A stretch of 26,820 nucleotides of DNA. Source: JANLSE01 sp038214135. GTDB lineage: Bacteria > Chloroflexota > Chloroflexia > Chloroflexales > Roseiflexaceae. The notes under the pieces were generated by a model. That model searched no databases and was not told the origin of the DNA. It was given only the letters and a program-made list of their open reading frames with translations. Position 1 is the stretch's first letter, and every line of letters starts with the position of its first letter. Where the stretch lies: positions 1-26,820 of the forward strand of contig JBBQSD010000084.1 in assembly GCA_038214135.1 (NCBI GenBank). The letters run 5' to 3'. The position numbers and the translations under genes are program-made. Of the stretch, positions 6,465-15,578 are shown in pieces.

Positions 6465-6818
6465 ATGTCTCAGCAATTGATTGATTCGATTGAGGGTCGG
6501 CAGAAGAAGTCGACTATTCCTGAATTTCGAGTTGGCGATACTGTTCGAGTTGGCGTACGGGTCGTTGAAGGCAGCCGTGAGCGTGTCCAGGATTATGAAG
6601 GCGTTGTGATCCGGCGGCGCAGTGGTGGGATCAACGAGAACTTTACGGTGCGACGAATCGCTTCACACGGGATCGGTGTTGAGCGAACGTTTCTGTTGCA
6701 TGCGCCGCGCGTCGAGACGATTGCGGTTGTGCGGCGAGGGAAGGTTCGCCGTGCGCGGTTGTTCTATCTTCGCGGCCTGACTGGTAAGGCGGCCCGGATC
6801 AAGGAGCGCCGCATATAG
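6465..6818 (+). CDS. rplS: 50S ribosomal protein L19
   Basis: 117 residues, the normal length for L19, a large-subunit protein at the interface with the 30S subunit. The protein is recognisable from FRVGDTVRVGVRVVEGSRER and QDYEGVVIRRRSGG near residues 22-55, then NENFTVRRIASHGIGVERTF and the basic C-terminal RRGKVRRARLFYLRGLTGKA. The start ATG follows GGAG by six bases. In many bacteria rplS follows rpsP-rimM-trmD; here it instead has its own promoter and leader and heads a cluster with a methyltransferase and rnhB. rnhB next to rplS is a common arrangement. Confidence 0.98.
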   Translation: MSQQLIDSIEGRQKKSTIPEFRVGDTVRVGVRVVEGSRERVQDYEGVVIRRRSGGINENFTVRRIASHGIGVERTFLLHAPRVETIAVVRRGKVRRARLFYLRGLTGKAARIKERRI

Positions 6819-6903
6819 GCGGCTTGGGTCTTCTGCCATGCCTATTGGCTGTGTATTCGGGGCTGGTTGTGATCGCTTGCTGCCATCCGGATGTCGAAAG
6901 CTA

Positions 6904-7560
6904 ATGGCTGACTACCTGATACGCCTTATTCGTTGGTGCTTTGATCGCTTCTACCGCGAGTTTGCCTGGACGTATAATACTGTCGCGGCAGCAGTTTCGT
7001 GGGGACATTGGCGCAGTTGGGTATTAGCGGTACTACCGTTCTTGCATGGTGATGTGCTTGAACTTGGCTGCGGAACGGGTCATCTTCAGTTAGCATTGGC
7101 CGATTACTCTGCGGTAACGCGGGTGATCGGCCTTGATATTTCGTGGCCCATGTTGATGCTGACTCGCCGCAATACTGCCATAGCACGGCTTGTGCGAGCC
7201 GATGTGCGTGGCATTCCGCTGGCAGATGAATCGTTTGATTGTGTTGTTGCAACCTTCCCGAGTGAGTATATCGCTGATTCTCAAACGCTTGCGGAGGTAT
7301 GGCGGCTGCTGCGCCCTGGTGGCCGATTTGTGGTGCTGCTTGGCGCGCAACTGGCTGGGCCAGATGTGTATCGGCGTTTGATTGCACTGGCGTATCGGTT
7401 GATTCTGCCATCGACGCCGGTTGCTGAGGCCGATGTGCCGGTGGGCGCTTCGGCAGTGCGGTTGCTGGCAGCACTAGAAGATGCCAAATTGCCCGCCCGT
7501 GACCGCTGGGTCAGCGCACCAGGTGGAGCCGTGTATCTTCTTGAAGCGCTGAAGCACTAA
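6904..7560 (+). CDS. Class I SAM-dependent methyltransferase
   Basis: About 218 residues from the ATG at 6904 (GAAAG just upstream). An in-frame ATG at 6838 would add 22 residues without obvious structure and has no clear ribosome binding site. The fold is the Methyltransf_11 type: motif I VLELGCGTG near residues 51-59, the acidic end of beta-2 in VIGLDIS, ADVRGIPLADESFDCVVATF for motifs II-III, and WRLLRPGGRFVVLLG. An N-terminal amphipathic segment (YLIRLIRWCFDRFYREFAW) may contact membrane or substrate. The substrate cannot be inferred; small-molecule or lipid methylation is as likely as any. Its stop codon abuts the rnhB start, so the two are translationally coupled. Confidence 0.87.
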   Translation: MADYLIRLIRWCFDRFYREFAWTYNTVAAAVSWGHWRSWVLAVLPFLHGDVLELGCGTGHLQLALADYSAVTRVIGLDISWPMLMLTRRNTAIARLVRADVRGIPLADESFDCVVATFPSEYIADSQTLAEVWRLLRPGGRFVVLLGAQLAGPDVYRRLIALAYRLILPSTPVAEADVPVGASAVRLLAALEDAKLPARDRWVSAPGGAVYLLEALKH

Positions 7561-8271
7561 ATGCCACCGACGATTGATGAGGAGTTGGCGCTACTGGCAT
7601 ATGGCCATCGGCGGATCGCCGGGCTGGATGAGGCTGGGCGTGGTTGTTGGGCTGGGCCTGTTGTTGCGGCAGCTGTAGTGCTTGATCCAGCCATACTGGC
7701 CGATCCGCGACCACTTGTGGGCGTTGATGATTCGAAAACCCTGAGTGCTGTTCGGCGTAGTGTGTTGTTTGAACGGATTCTGGCGTGTGCGATTGGCTGG
7801 GGCATTGGCATTGTTCCGGCACATGTGATCGATACCCATGGGATCTTGCCTGCGACACGGGTTGCCATGCAGATTGCATTATTGCGATTACCCCAGCTCC
7901 CCGATGCGCTGCTGATTGATGCGGTTCATCTCACAGATTGGCCCTGCCCACAGAAGGCGCTCATTCGTGGCGATGGTCGCTGCCTCTCGATTGCGGCTGC
8001 CTCTATTCTTGCCAAAGTGACGCGTGATCGGTATATGGATCAACTTGCGGTGGGGCATCCGGCCTATGGGTTTGCCAGCCATAAGGGCTATGGGACGCTT
8101 ATTCACGAGCAGGCGCTCCTGGCATATGGGCCGTGTGAGCAGCACCGACGCACATTTCGGCCACTCTCCGATTTTCTGACCAACGGAAGCTGGCCGATGA
8201 GTACGAGGTTTGGCTTTGGTACAATACACCCCGCACGAGATCGGGGCGCTGGAGATAATGATGACAATTGA
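7561..8271 (+). CDS. rnhB: Ribonuclease HII
   Basis: 236 residues. RNase HII cleaves RNA in RNA/DNA hybrids and starts removal of single ribonucleotides misincorporated into DNA. The four metal-binding acids are all present: D23 and E24 in GLDEAGRG, D120 in LLIDAV, and D138 in RGDGRCLSIAAASILAKV. GVDDSKTLS and YGFASHKGYGT are further family signatures. The C-terminal ~35 residues past the core (after FRPLSDFL) are low-complexity and probably disordered. The ATG directly follows the TAA of the methyltransferase with no gap, and the 3' end overlaps the next gene by about 11-14 bases. Confidence 0.97.
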   Translation: MPPTIDEELALLAYGHRRIAGLDEAGRGCWAGPVVAAAVVLDPAILADPRPLVGVDDSKTLSAVRRSVLFERILACAIGWGIGIVPAHVIDTHGILPATRVAMQIALLRLPQLPDALLIDAVHLTDWPCPQKALIRGDGRCLSIAAASILAKVTRDRYMDQLAVGHPAYGFASHKGYGTLIHEQALLAYGPCEQHRRTFRPLSDFLTNGSWPMSTRFGFGTIHPARDRGAGDNDDN

Positions 8272-8992
8272 TTTTGATACGATTGATTATATGGCGCAAT
8301 TGCGTCGTTCCGGGCTGCGGCCATCGGAAAAGCTGGTGCAGCGGATTCTTGGATTGGGTGCAGCAGCGATTGCGCCATTGCTGGAATTGGCGACGGATCG
8401 GGCTGCATTATATGATGCTCCACCAACTGGCCTGGCGGGAATTCATGCGTTGCGATTGCTTGGCGAACTGGGTTTTGGCAGCATCGTTGAGCCATTGTTG
8501 CTTGCTGGCCCAATGAATATTGATGAGACCGAAGAAGGGAGTGCTCCTGAGCTCTGGGATTCGGAATTGCCCCAGATTTTGGCACGCTTTGGCGCATCGA
8601 TCATGCCGCAGTTGTGGGCTTTCGCCGATGATACTGCTCACTATTTTGAGGGCCGTAGTTCGGCGCTGGTGACACTTTCGTATATTACGGCGGTGGCAAC
8701 GGATGTGCGCGATGAGGTTGTTGCCGGGCTGCGTGAGCGGCTTGCGGCGACTGATGATCCACAGTATGCCGGGTATCTTCTGATTGCGCTTGGGAATATT
8801 GGCGCACCCGATGTCTATGCCGAGGTGATGGCATTGTATAAGGCTGGAAAGATCGACCGTGACTTGATCGGGCCAGCGACGGCACGGCAATTGCTGCTGA
8901 GTAAAGGCGAGAAGCGCTTGGCCTGTGCCAAGCACCCATTCTGGGAGCGCTATGATCAGCATGGCCCATTTGCGCGTCAGCCGAATCGATAA
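8258..8992 (+). CDS. Helical-repeat (HEAT-like) protein of unknown function
   Basis: About 244 residues, built of repeated helix pairs such as GLAGIHALRLLGELGFGSIVEPLL, DEVVAGLRERLAA and YLLIALGNIGAPDVYAEVMAL, which look like degenerate HEAT/Armadillo repeats. I see no catalytic motif, signal peptide or membrane segment, so a cytosolic protein-binding role is plausible. GGAG at 8251-8254 favours one of the paired ATG codons at 8258 or 8261; an upstream ATG (8210) inside rnhB lacks a good ribosome binding site. The start lies within the last codons of rnhB, pointing to translational coupling. The function is not known. Confidence 0.8.
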   Translation: MMTIDFDTIDYMAQLRRSGLRPSEKLVQRILGLGAAAIAPLLELATDRAALYDAPPTGLAGIHALRLLGELGFGSIVEPLLLAGPMNIDETEEGSAPELWDSELPQILARFGASIMPQLWAFADDTAHYFEGRSSALVTLSYITAVATDVRDEVVAGLRERLAATDDPQYAGYLLIALGNIGAPDVYAEVMALYKAGKIDRDLIGPATARQLLLSKGEKRLACAKHPFWERYDQHGPFARQPNR

Positions 8993-9062
8993 CCGATTGA
9001 TAGGTGACCATTATCCGCAGATTGTGCAGATTTCCGCAGATTGAGCTGTTTGCGAGGAGTAG

Positions 9063-10019
9063 ATGGCTGTGATTGATCCGCAGCAACCAATTATCGCGGT
9101 GGGTGATCTCGTATGGGATGTGTTGGTCAAGCCCGATGCGCTGCTCCTACCTGGTGGTGATGTGACAGGGCAGATCGCCCTAACTCCTGGTGGATCCGCT
9201 GCCAATACGGCTGCGTGGGTAGCACGATGTGGCATGCCTGCCGGGTTTGTTGGCATGGTCGGGGCAGATGTGTTTGGCGACCTGATCCTTGCGGATCTGG
9301 CACGGGAAGGCGTTCAGTTGCATGTTGCTCGCACGGCGGCCCGTGATACCGGGGTGATTCTGGCACTGATTGATCGGGCTGGTCAACGCAGTATGGTGAC
9401 CAATCAGGGTGCCGATTTTGCGTTGATGCCGGGTGATCTGCCACAGGCCGTGATCGAGGCAGCTGGCCATGTTCATATCACGGCATGGTCGTTGTTTACC
9501 GATCCGCCGCGAGCAGCAGCGATTGAGGCAGCCCGATTAGCACAGGCAGCGGGTGCTGTTGTTTCATTCGATCCTGCCTCATATCAGATGATCCGTGAGA
9601 TTGGCCATGATGCCTTTGACCGCATTGTGGCCGGGTTGCATGTTGACATGCTGTTCCCGAATCGTGATGAAGGGATGGCGCTCACTGGCGAGCGGGAACC
9701 AGAAGCGATCGCTCGTGCTTTGGCGCGGCGCTTTCCGGGTGCGATTGTGGCGCTGAAACTTGATCATGAGGGCTGCTTTGTGCTGAGCGACGAATATGCG
9801 CGGCATCATCGCACCAACCCTGTGACAGTTATGGACACGACTGGTGCTGGCGATGCATTCAATGCTGCGTTTATAGCGCGCTACCGCCGTGATGGGGATT
9901 TGGATGCGGCAGCACGCTTTGCCAATGCGGTTGCTGGATGGGTTGTTGCCCATTATGGTGCGCGACCAGCGGCAGATGATCAACTAACAGCGATATTGGC
10001 TGCCACTTCTTATTCATAA
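9063..10019 (+). CDS. PfkB-family carbohydrate kinase
   Basis: 318 residues, ribokinase fold. PfkB kinases phosphorylate sugars or nucleosides with ATP. Signature 1 is seen as LTPGGSAANTAAWVARCG (near residues 40-57), and signature 2 as DTTGAGDAFNAAF with the catalytic base D264 in the anion-hole GAGD. The substrate-lid strands VGDLVWDVLV and GGDV near the N-terminus are intact, and NRDEGMALTGE is typical. The substrate cannot be predicted; ribose, fructose or adenosine are all possible in this family. The ATG has GAGGAG three bases upstream. It follows the HEAT-like gene after 70 bases on the same strand. Confidence 0.95.
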   Translation: MAVIDPQQPIIAVGDLVWDVLVKPDALLLPGGDVTGQIALTPGGSAANTAAWVARCGMPAGFVGMVGADVFGDLILADLAREGVQLHVARTAARDTGVILALIDRAGQRSMVTNQGADFALMPGDLPQAVIEAAGHVHITAWSLFTDPPRAAAIEAARLAQAAGAVVSFDPASYQMIREIGHDAFDRIVAGLHVDMLFPNRDEGMALTGEREPEAIARALARRFPGAIVALKLDHEGCFVLSDEYARHHRTNPVTVMDTTGAGDAFNAAFIARYRRDGDLDAAARFANAVAGWVVAHYGARPAADDQLTAILAATSYS

Positions 10020-10022
10020 GCA

Positions 10023-10031
10023 TGCTATACT
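10023..10031 (+). promoter_or_regulatory. Candidate extended -10 promoter of the macroglobulin gene
   Basis: TGCTATACT is an extended -10 element (TGn plus TATACT) beginning just after the PfkB stop codon. There is no good -35, which is tolerated with an extended -10. The leader would be about 40 bases and includes AAAGGAG before the GTG start. Confidence 0.5.
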
Positions 10032-10078
10032 GAGCGCGTTTCTTCTGTATTCGCGTTTCCCATCGCAAAGGAGCGAGC

Positions 10079-13000
10079 GTGCGCATCCTGCGCTGGGCCA
10101 GCAGGGTCTGGATCGGGATCTTAATCCTCAGCACGCTGCTCTCCGCTCTGTTGGCGGGTGGGCGGCTGGCATTGCCGCTGTTCGCGCCATCCCCGGCGTT
10201 GCGCGCATCTGAACCAGCCGATGGCGCTGGCGATGTGTCGGTGTTGGCCGATCTTCTTGTGCAGTTTGATCGCCCGATGAACCCGCGTACGGTTGAACGA
10301 GCTGTGCGCCTGATTCCACCAACGGCCTACACCACTACCTGGGATGCCACTGGCACGACGCTGACGATCTCGCCAACAGTGCTTTTGCTGCCCGCAACCG
10401 ATTACCGCCTGATGATCGAGCAAAGCGGCCTGAGTCGTGAACTCAGCCGACTGGTTCGCCCGATTACAATTTCCTTCCGCACAGTTGCCGCTCCAGCAGT
10501 GCTTGCCACGGTACCTGCTGAGGGTAGCGTTGATGTGCCATCATCAGGGGCGTTGTTGGTCAGTTTCAGCCGTGCGATGGTGCCGCGTGAGGCACTTCTT
10601 CAGCCGATAACGATGCCTGAATTACACTTTGAGCCGCCGATTTCTGGGCAGGCGATCTGGATCGACCAGATGACGCTTTTGTTCCAGCCAGATAGCGTGT
10701 TACTCCCAGGCGAGCACTACCAGGCGCTGGTCGATGCGAATCTGACAGATCTTGGCGGTGGGCCGCTTGGCCAGCGCGTTGCATGGAGCTTCCAAACCGC
10801 TGTTCCGCTGGTGCTGGAATATGGGCCACTTGATGGTACCCGTGATGTACCATCGCGCAAACCGTTAACTGCCCATTTGAGCGTGCCATTGCCACGTGAG
10901 CGAATTATCGCTGGCCTGACGATCTCACCAACACTTGCCACTGCTATCATATCTGCGGATCTGCCAGATGGCACGCAGGTGCTAACGATTACACCGCAGA
11001 TTGGATGGAACCCAAGCACTGCTTACCATGCCGAGCTGCGATTGGGCGAGCGACCTGTTGCGCATTGGAGCTTCGTTGTTGCCCCGCGGCCTGCATTGAT
11101 TGGCCGATTCCCTGGTGTTGGCCAGATCCTGCCGCCAGGCCAGGATATCCGCCTAATTTTCAGTACGCCTGTTGGTGCTGAAGCATTGCGTGAGGCAATG
11201 CGGTTTGATCCCCCAGCCACAGATGTACGCGTCTCTGGTTCTGGTGAGGAAGTGCGGATCGGCGCACAATTGCGTGCTGGAACAGCCTACACGCTCACGA
11301 TTCCGGCTGAATTTGCCGACCAGAGCGGAGCGCAGCTTGGTACGAATTATCCGGTTCGTTTTACTACCGCTGCCGCTCAACCAGCTCTTCTTTTGCCCGA
11401 AGCGGTGAATCGGCAGGTGACTGTTGCTCCTGATCAACCAATCGATCTATTGGTGCGCCGTACGAATGTTTCGGCATTATTGGTTGATCTCTATGAGCTT
11501 GATGAGGCGGCGGTTGTTCGGACGCTGGTGTTTGATGCCACAGATTGGCGCTTCTTCGAGCCGGAGCGCTATCGGCGGCCATTGCTCCGTTCGTGGACGG
11601 TGCCGTTGAGCGATACGATTAATGCGACTGCTGAGGATCGCCTGGTGGTGAAAACGTCCGATGGTCAGGCACTGCCACCGGGGATCTATTATGTTCGCAT
11701 TCGGACACCCGAGGGGCCACGTACGGATCTGCTGTTGACGGTATCTCGCACTCGGCTGGCCTTGCAATTCGGTGGATCGGGTGGGCTTGTGTGGGCCACC
11801 GATGCAATCAGTGGCACAATCATTGCAAATGAATCGGTGGCACTGTATCAGGACGATGCGCTCATTTTGGAAGGGACAACCAATCAGCAGGGGTTACTTG
11901 CATTCACTATTGCTGGTGGTGGGCCACATCGATATGCCGCGCTTGTTCGAGGTTTACAGCCTGCATTGGTGACAGATGGGCCGTTGACGTTTGTGCAACC
12001 GGGCCTGGGTGATCGCTATAGGCTCTCTTTCACCACCGATGCTGCGCTGTACTCTACAGGTCGGGTGGGTGCAGCGATCCAGGTAGCTGGGTTTGTGCGC
12101 CAGGTTGTGACAGGGACGCTGGGCTTGCCAATTAACCCGCCGCCTGTCACGATTCAGTTATATGGTGTCGATGGCCGGATTATCACCGAGCTACGTAGCG
12201 CAGTTGATCAATATGGAACGTTTGCGGCACAGATTCCCTTGGATGCAGCATTGCCAGTCGGCTCGTATCGGGTGCAGGCCGAGATCGGTGGCAGAGTTGA
12301 ATCAGTGCCGTTGCTCCTAGCGCCGCAGCATGGCTCTGGATTGGATCTGCGCGTGTATCTGCCAGATCCAGCACGAACCGATGAACCTGCTATGCTTATG
12401 GTTGAGACGCCAACTGGATTGCCAGTTGGTGGCTTGCCAATCACTTGGACACTCTCGGCAGAACCGGTTGTGGCAATATTGCCAGATGGATATATCGTTG
12501 GCACGGGAACGTTTGCGCCGCCTACCCCTCAGGTTGGTACAGGCCGTACAGATGCGGAGGGGCGGCTGACGGTTGTGATTTCTGAAACAGCATCGCTCAC
12601 TGGGATGCCGCTGCGCTATCATCTGACTGCGCGGGCGGTAGGGCCGGACGACATGCAAGCGATTGGTGCGGCAAGCTTTGTTGTTCACCCAGCAGATGTG
12701 TATGTTGGAATTCGGTTGCGCCAGCAGGTTGTTGCTGCTGGGGCATCGGCGGATATTGAATTACTGGCTGTTGATCCGGCTGGTATCCCACAACCAGGCA
12801 AGACGCTACGGGTTGAGCTTTTTCGTGCGGATGGATTGAATGAGCGGCCAGTAGCGACTCGGCAGGTTGTTGCTGGCGGTGATGGAACGGCATTGCTCAG
12901 CCTGCCGCTCAGCGGTAGCCAACAGTATCTGATTCGAGCCAGTACTGCCGCTTCGCAGGGCCGCCGTGCAATAAGCGAGACGATGGCCTGGGCGATTGGA

Positions 13001-15325
13001 ACACCGACAACGGCGCTGGATGGACCGCTACTCATCGCTGATCGTAGTGTTTATAAACCAGGCGACACTGCGACCCTGCTCGTGCGGCTTGCGGATGCGC
13101 GACCTACGGCGCTGATTACAATTGCACGCGGCACAGAGCTTGTCCCTGAGGTGCGGGCCATCCGTTCTGGTGAGACGATCACAGTGACACTGTTGGCGAG
13201 CGATACACCTGGTGTGCGCGTGACATTATTTGTACCGGGAGTGCAGCAACGGCCAGCATCCACAACTTCGTCCATGCTACGTGTTGCAGCAAGTGCATCA
13301 CAGCCAGTTGTGGCGATCAGCACCGATCAGCCAGCGTATATGCCTGGAAGCACGGCGACTGTGACGGTGACAACGACTGATGCGGGCGGGCAGCCGTTAC
13401 CTGCCAATCTGCTGGTGGCACTTGTTGGTGGCGAGCGGCCCATAGTGGGGGCATCGAACACACAGCAGGCAGATCCTCCCAATCCGCTCGGGCGGGCTGT
13501 GTATTGGAGTGAACCATTACGCACAGAAACCGGCATACAGCGGCTGGTGATCCCGTTGCCGCACGATCCAGGGCCGTTACGGCTTGAGGTATGGGCAGCC
13601 GGAACCGATCAGGTTGTTTCTGCGGAACTGGATCTACAGCTTCAAGAAGATCTTCGTGTTCGTGTGGATGCACCGCCATTTCTTCGTGTTGGCGATCAGT
13701 TTGATATTGGTACCTGGCTTGTCAATACAACTGCGCTCACCGAGACGGTGAGCCTGAATCTAACGGTTGATGGGATTGTTGCAGCGGATGGCGGATTCCC
13801 GGAGCAAACGGCAATTCTGGCCCCATATGAACGGAAACGGTTTGCCTGGATTGGAATAGCCGCGCAGGGGCCAATGGTGCGTATGCGCGTGCTGGCACAG
13901 AGCGCCCGTGGCACAGCTTCTGATTCGGTTGAACGACCAGTTGTGCAGGATGTTCCAATAGTGACAGTAACTGGCGGTGGGTTGCTCGCAGCAGCGGATC
14001 AGCGGATCATTACTGGCGATGGATCGGGTGGGCTAACGATTGACCTGGCCGCCGCGCCTGATGCCATCGCGCTGCGAGTGGCGCGAACAATGGCAGTTCA
14101 GCCGGCCCGTAGCCTGGTTGATGAGGCCGCGCTGCTGTTACTGACTGCACCGATGACCGAGACTCACAATCTGGCGCGTGCCGCAATCGCCCGCTTAACT
14201 GCGGCACAGGCCAGCAATGGGGGCTGGGGTTGGTGGCCAACATTACCAGCACAGCCAGTTGTTACCGCGGTAGTGCTGGAGGCATATGCGGCTGCACGTA
14301 GGGCGGGATTAAACGTACCTGATCGATCACGCAGTCAGGGCTTTGCATGGAGTATAGCAGCGGTTGATGATCCACAGCTGGCATTGGATGTGCGGGTACA
14401 GCTTGCCTATGCGCTCAGCCTACATGGGCAAATGCCGATTGAGCGGCTGCAAGCATTGGCTGCCGAAGCCGATATCCTTGGGCCAGAGGGTGCCGCAACA
14501 TTATTACTCGCGCTGCCTCCAAGCGCGGCTCAGAACCGGGCAGATGTGCTCGCTCGATTGAACGCACTTGCCATCCGTGATACAAATGGGGTGCATTGGG
14601 CAGCGCGTGCCGACACGCTTGGCGGAGCAACGGCCATAACAGGATTGGCATTACTGGCGCTGCAACAGGCCAATATCGAACCACAGCTCCGTACTGCAGC
14701 ACTGGCAAACATCGCAGCGACACGCGGGCCGGATGGGTGGGGCTCGCCATATGCGACAGCACGGGCAATTATTGCGCTACGGGCGATCTGGCTTGGCACT
14801 GCGCTGCCGCCGCGGATTGCGATTGAATTGAATGGTGAACGATTGGTTGAGCAGAGTAGTGGATTAATGACTGCGACATTGCGGTTGGATCTGCCATCGA
14901 CGCGATTGCGCTCAACGAATCTATTAACGACAACGATCGTTGGCGGTGTTGGCGGTTCGGCATTGTTAAGCTACCGTTTGAGTGGCGTTGTGACAACACC
15001 AGTAAGCCTGGATGGCACGCTTCTGTTGCGCGATGAACTGGAGGGTGGTATTGTTCGCTTAACGTTGCTTGTTCGGCAGCCAATTCCATTTGCATTGCTT
15101 GATGTGCCACTGCCGCCTGGAGCAGATGTGCAGGTGCGGCCCAACAGCGGACCAATGGTTCTCGTCGCCCATACCCCAGAACGGTTGCTGTTTGCGACGG
15201 ATCGGCTTGCCCCTGGACTGTATGAGTTTCGTTATCAGCTACAGGGGGATGAGCAGCAGGTCTTTCGGGTTCCGCAACCGCAGCTTCGCCAGATGAGCGG
15301 TGAGCATGCGCTCGAAGAACGGTGA
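10079..15325 (+). CDS. Alpha-2-macroglobulin-like protein with SbsA-type Ig domains, thioester motif absent
   Basis: 1748 residues, starting at GTG with AAAGGAG five bases upstream. Residues ~8-32 form a signal anchor with no lipobox. Four repeats of the Big_5/SbsA Ig-like type follow at about 43, 143, 247 and 344 (for example ADGAGDVSV, AEGSVDV, DGTRDVPS). Macroglobulin-type beta domains continue to about 1330, with DRSVYKPGDTATLLV near 986, DQPAYMPGSTATVTV near 1080 and APPFLRVGDQFDI near 1196. An alpha-toroid resembling the thioester domain spans roughly 1335-1560, including NGGWGWWP near 1380. The CxEQ thioester is missing: the matching place reads VQPARSLVDEA (near 1340). In bacterial macroglobulins with a thioester, it traps proteases covalently; this one would have to act without it, like thioester-free homologues such as E. 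coli YfaS. Confidence 0.88.
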   Translation: MRILRWASRVWIGILILSTLLSALLAGGRLALPLFAPSPALRASEPADGAGDVSVLADLLVQFDRPMNPRTVERAVRLIPPTAYTTTWDATGTTLTISPTVLLLPATDYRLMIEQSGLSRELSRLVRPITISFRTVAAPAVLATVPAEGSVDVPSSGALLVSFSRAMVPREALLQPITMPELHFEPPISGQAIWIDQMTLLFQPDSVLLPGEHYQALVDANLTDLGGGPLGQRVAWSFQTAVPLVLEYGPLDGTRDVPSRKPLTAHLSVPLPRERIIAGLTISPTLATAIISADLPDGTQVLTITPQIGWNPSTAYHAELRLGERPVAHWSFVVAPRPALIGRFPGVGQILPPGQDIRLIFSTPVGAEALREAMRFDPPATDVRVSGSGEEVRIGAQLRAGTAYTLTIPAEFADQSGAQLGTNYPVRFTTAAAQPALLLPEAVNRQVTVAPDQPIDLLVRRTNVSALLVDLYELDEAAVVRTLVFDATDWRFFEPERYRRPLLRSWTVPLSDTINATAEDRLVVKTSDGQALPPGIYYVRIRTPEGPRTDLLLTVSRTRLALQFGGSGGLVWATDAISGTIIANESVALYQDDALILEGTTNQQGLLAFTIAGGGPHRYAALVRGLQPALVTDGPLTFVQPGLGDRYRLSFTTDAALYSTGRVGAAIQVAGFVRQVVTGTLGLPINPPPVTIQLYGVDGRIITELRSAVDQYGTFAAQIPLDAALPVGSYRVQAEIGGRVESVPLLLAPQHGSGLDLRVYLPDPARTDEPAMLMVETPTGLPVGGLPITWTLSAEPVVAILPDGYIVGTGTFAPPTPQVGTGRTDAEGRLTVVISETASLTGMPLRYHLTARAVGPDDMQAIGAASFVVHPADVYVGIRLRQQVVAAGASADIELLAVDPAGIPQPGKTLRVELFRADGLNERPVATRQVVAGGDGTALLSLPLSGSQQYLIRASTAASQGRRAISETMAWAIGTPTTALDGPLLIADRSVYKPGDTATLLVRLADARPTALITIARGTELVPEVRAIRSGETITVTLLASDTPGVRVTLFVPGVQQRPASTTSSMLRVAASASQPVVAISTDQPAYMPGSTATVTVTTTDAGGQPLPANLLVALVGGERPIVGASNTQQADPPNPLGRAVYWSEPLRTETGIQRLVIPLPHDPGPLRLEVWAAGTDQVVSAELDLQLQEDLRVRVDAPPFLRVGDQFDIGTWLVNTTALTETVSLNLTVDGIVAADGGFPEQTAILAPYERKRFAWIGIAAQGPMVRMRVLAQSARGTASDSVERPVVQDVPIVTVTGGGLLAAADQRIITGDGSGGLTIDLAAAPDAIALRVARTMAVQPARSLVDEAALLLLTAPMTETHNLARAAIARLTAAQASNGGWGWWPTLPAQPVVTAVVLEAYAAARRAGLNVPDRSRSQGFAWSIAAVDDPQLALDVRVQLAYALSLHGQMPIERLQALAAEADILGPEGAATLLLALPPSAAQNRADVLARLNALAIRDTNGVHWAARADTLGGATAITGLALLALQQANIEPQLRTAALANIAATRGPDGWGSPYATARAIIALRAIWLGTALPPRIAIELNGERLVEQSSGLMTATLRLDLPSTRLRSTNLLTTTIVGGVGGSALLSYRLSGVVTTPVSLDGTLLLRDELEGGIVRLTLLVRQPIPFALLDVPLPPGADVQVRPNSGPMVLVAHTPERLLFATDRLAPGLYEFRYQLQGDEQQVFRVPQPQLRQMSGEHALEER

Positions 15326-15410
15326 TTCATTCTGGTTACTAACTGGTTCTGGTGTGTCACCAAACTGTAATAGTTCTTACTAGATGATGTAGGTTATTTG
15401 TGAAGCTTCA

Positions 15411-15419
15411 TGCTATAAT
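15411..15419 (+). promoter_or_regulatory. Extended -10 promoter of the HEAT-repeat gene
   Basis: TGCTATAAT is a perfect TATAAT with the TGn extension. No good -35 is visible. Transcription would begin near 15426, giving a leader of about 120-150 bases. Confidence 0.7.
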
Positions 15420-15488
15420 TCTAAAAATGAAGTAGATGATCATTGTTACCAGCCAGGCAATGTAGCGCGTCATAGCGCGGGCGGCGAG

Positions 15489-15526
15489 CCGGCGAGCCAT
15501 CAGCACTGCTGGCGCTCGGCGGTTTT
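15489..15526 (+). terminator. Terminator-like hairpin in the HEAT gene leader
   Basis: CCG-CGAG-CCA (15489-15499) pairs with TGG-CTCG-CGG (15510-15522), with a mismatch and a bulge, and is followed by TTTTTG. It lies between the promoter and the coding start. The segment GGCGAGCC occurs twice in tandem just here (15483-15498), so the 5' arm has two alternative partners. A nine-codon frame (MIIVTSQAM) upstream at 15435-15464 has no ribosome binding site. Confidence 0.55.
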
Positions 15527-15578
15527 TGTATCAGGATACGAGAGTATGACGGAGCCTCGTGCGAGGCGGAGGTCTGTG

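Noticed and set aside
15435..15464. Nine-codon frame as leader peptide of the HEAT gene
   Set aside because: It has no ribosome binding site and ends well before the hairpin, so it is weaker than the frame at 4832.
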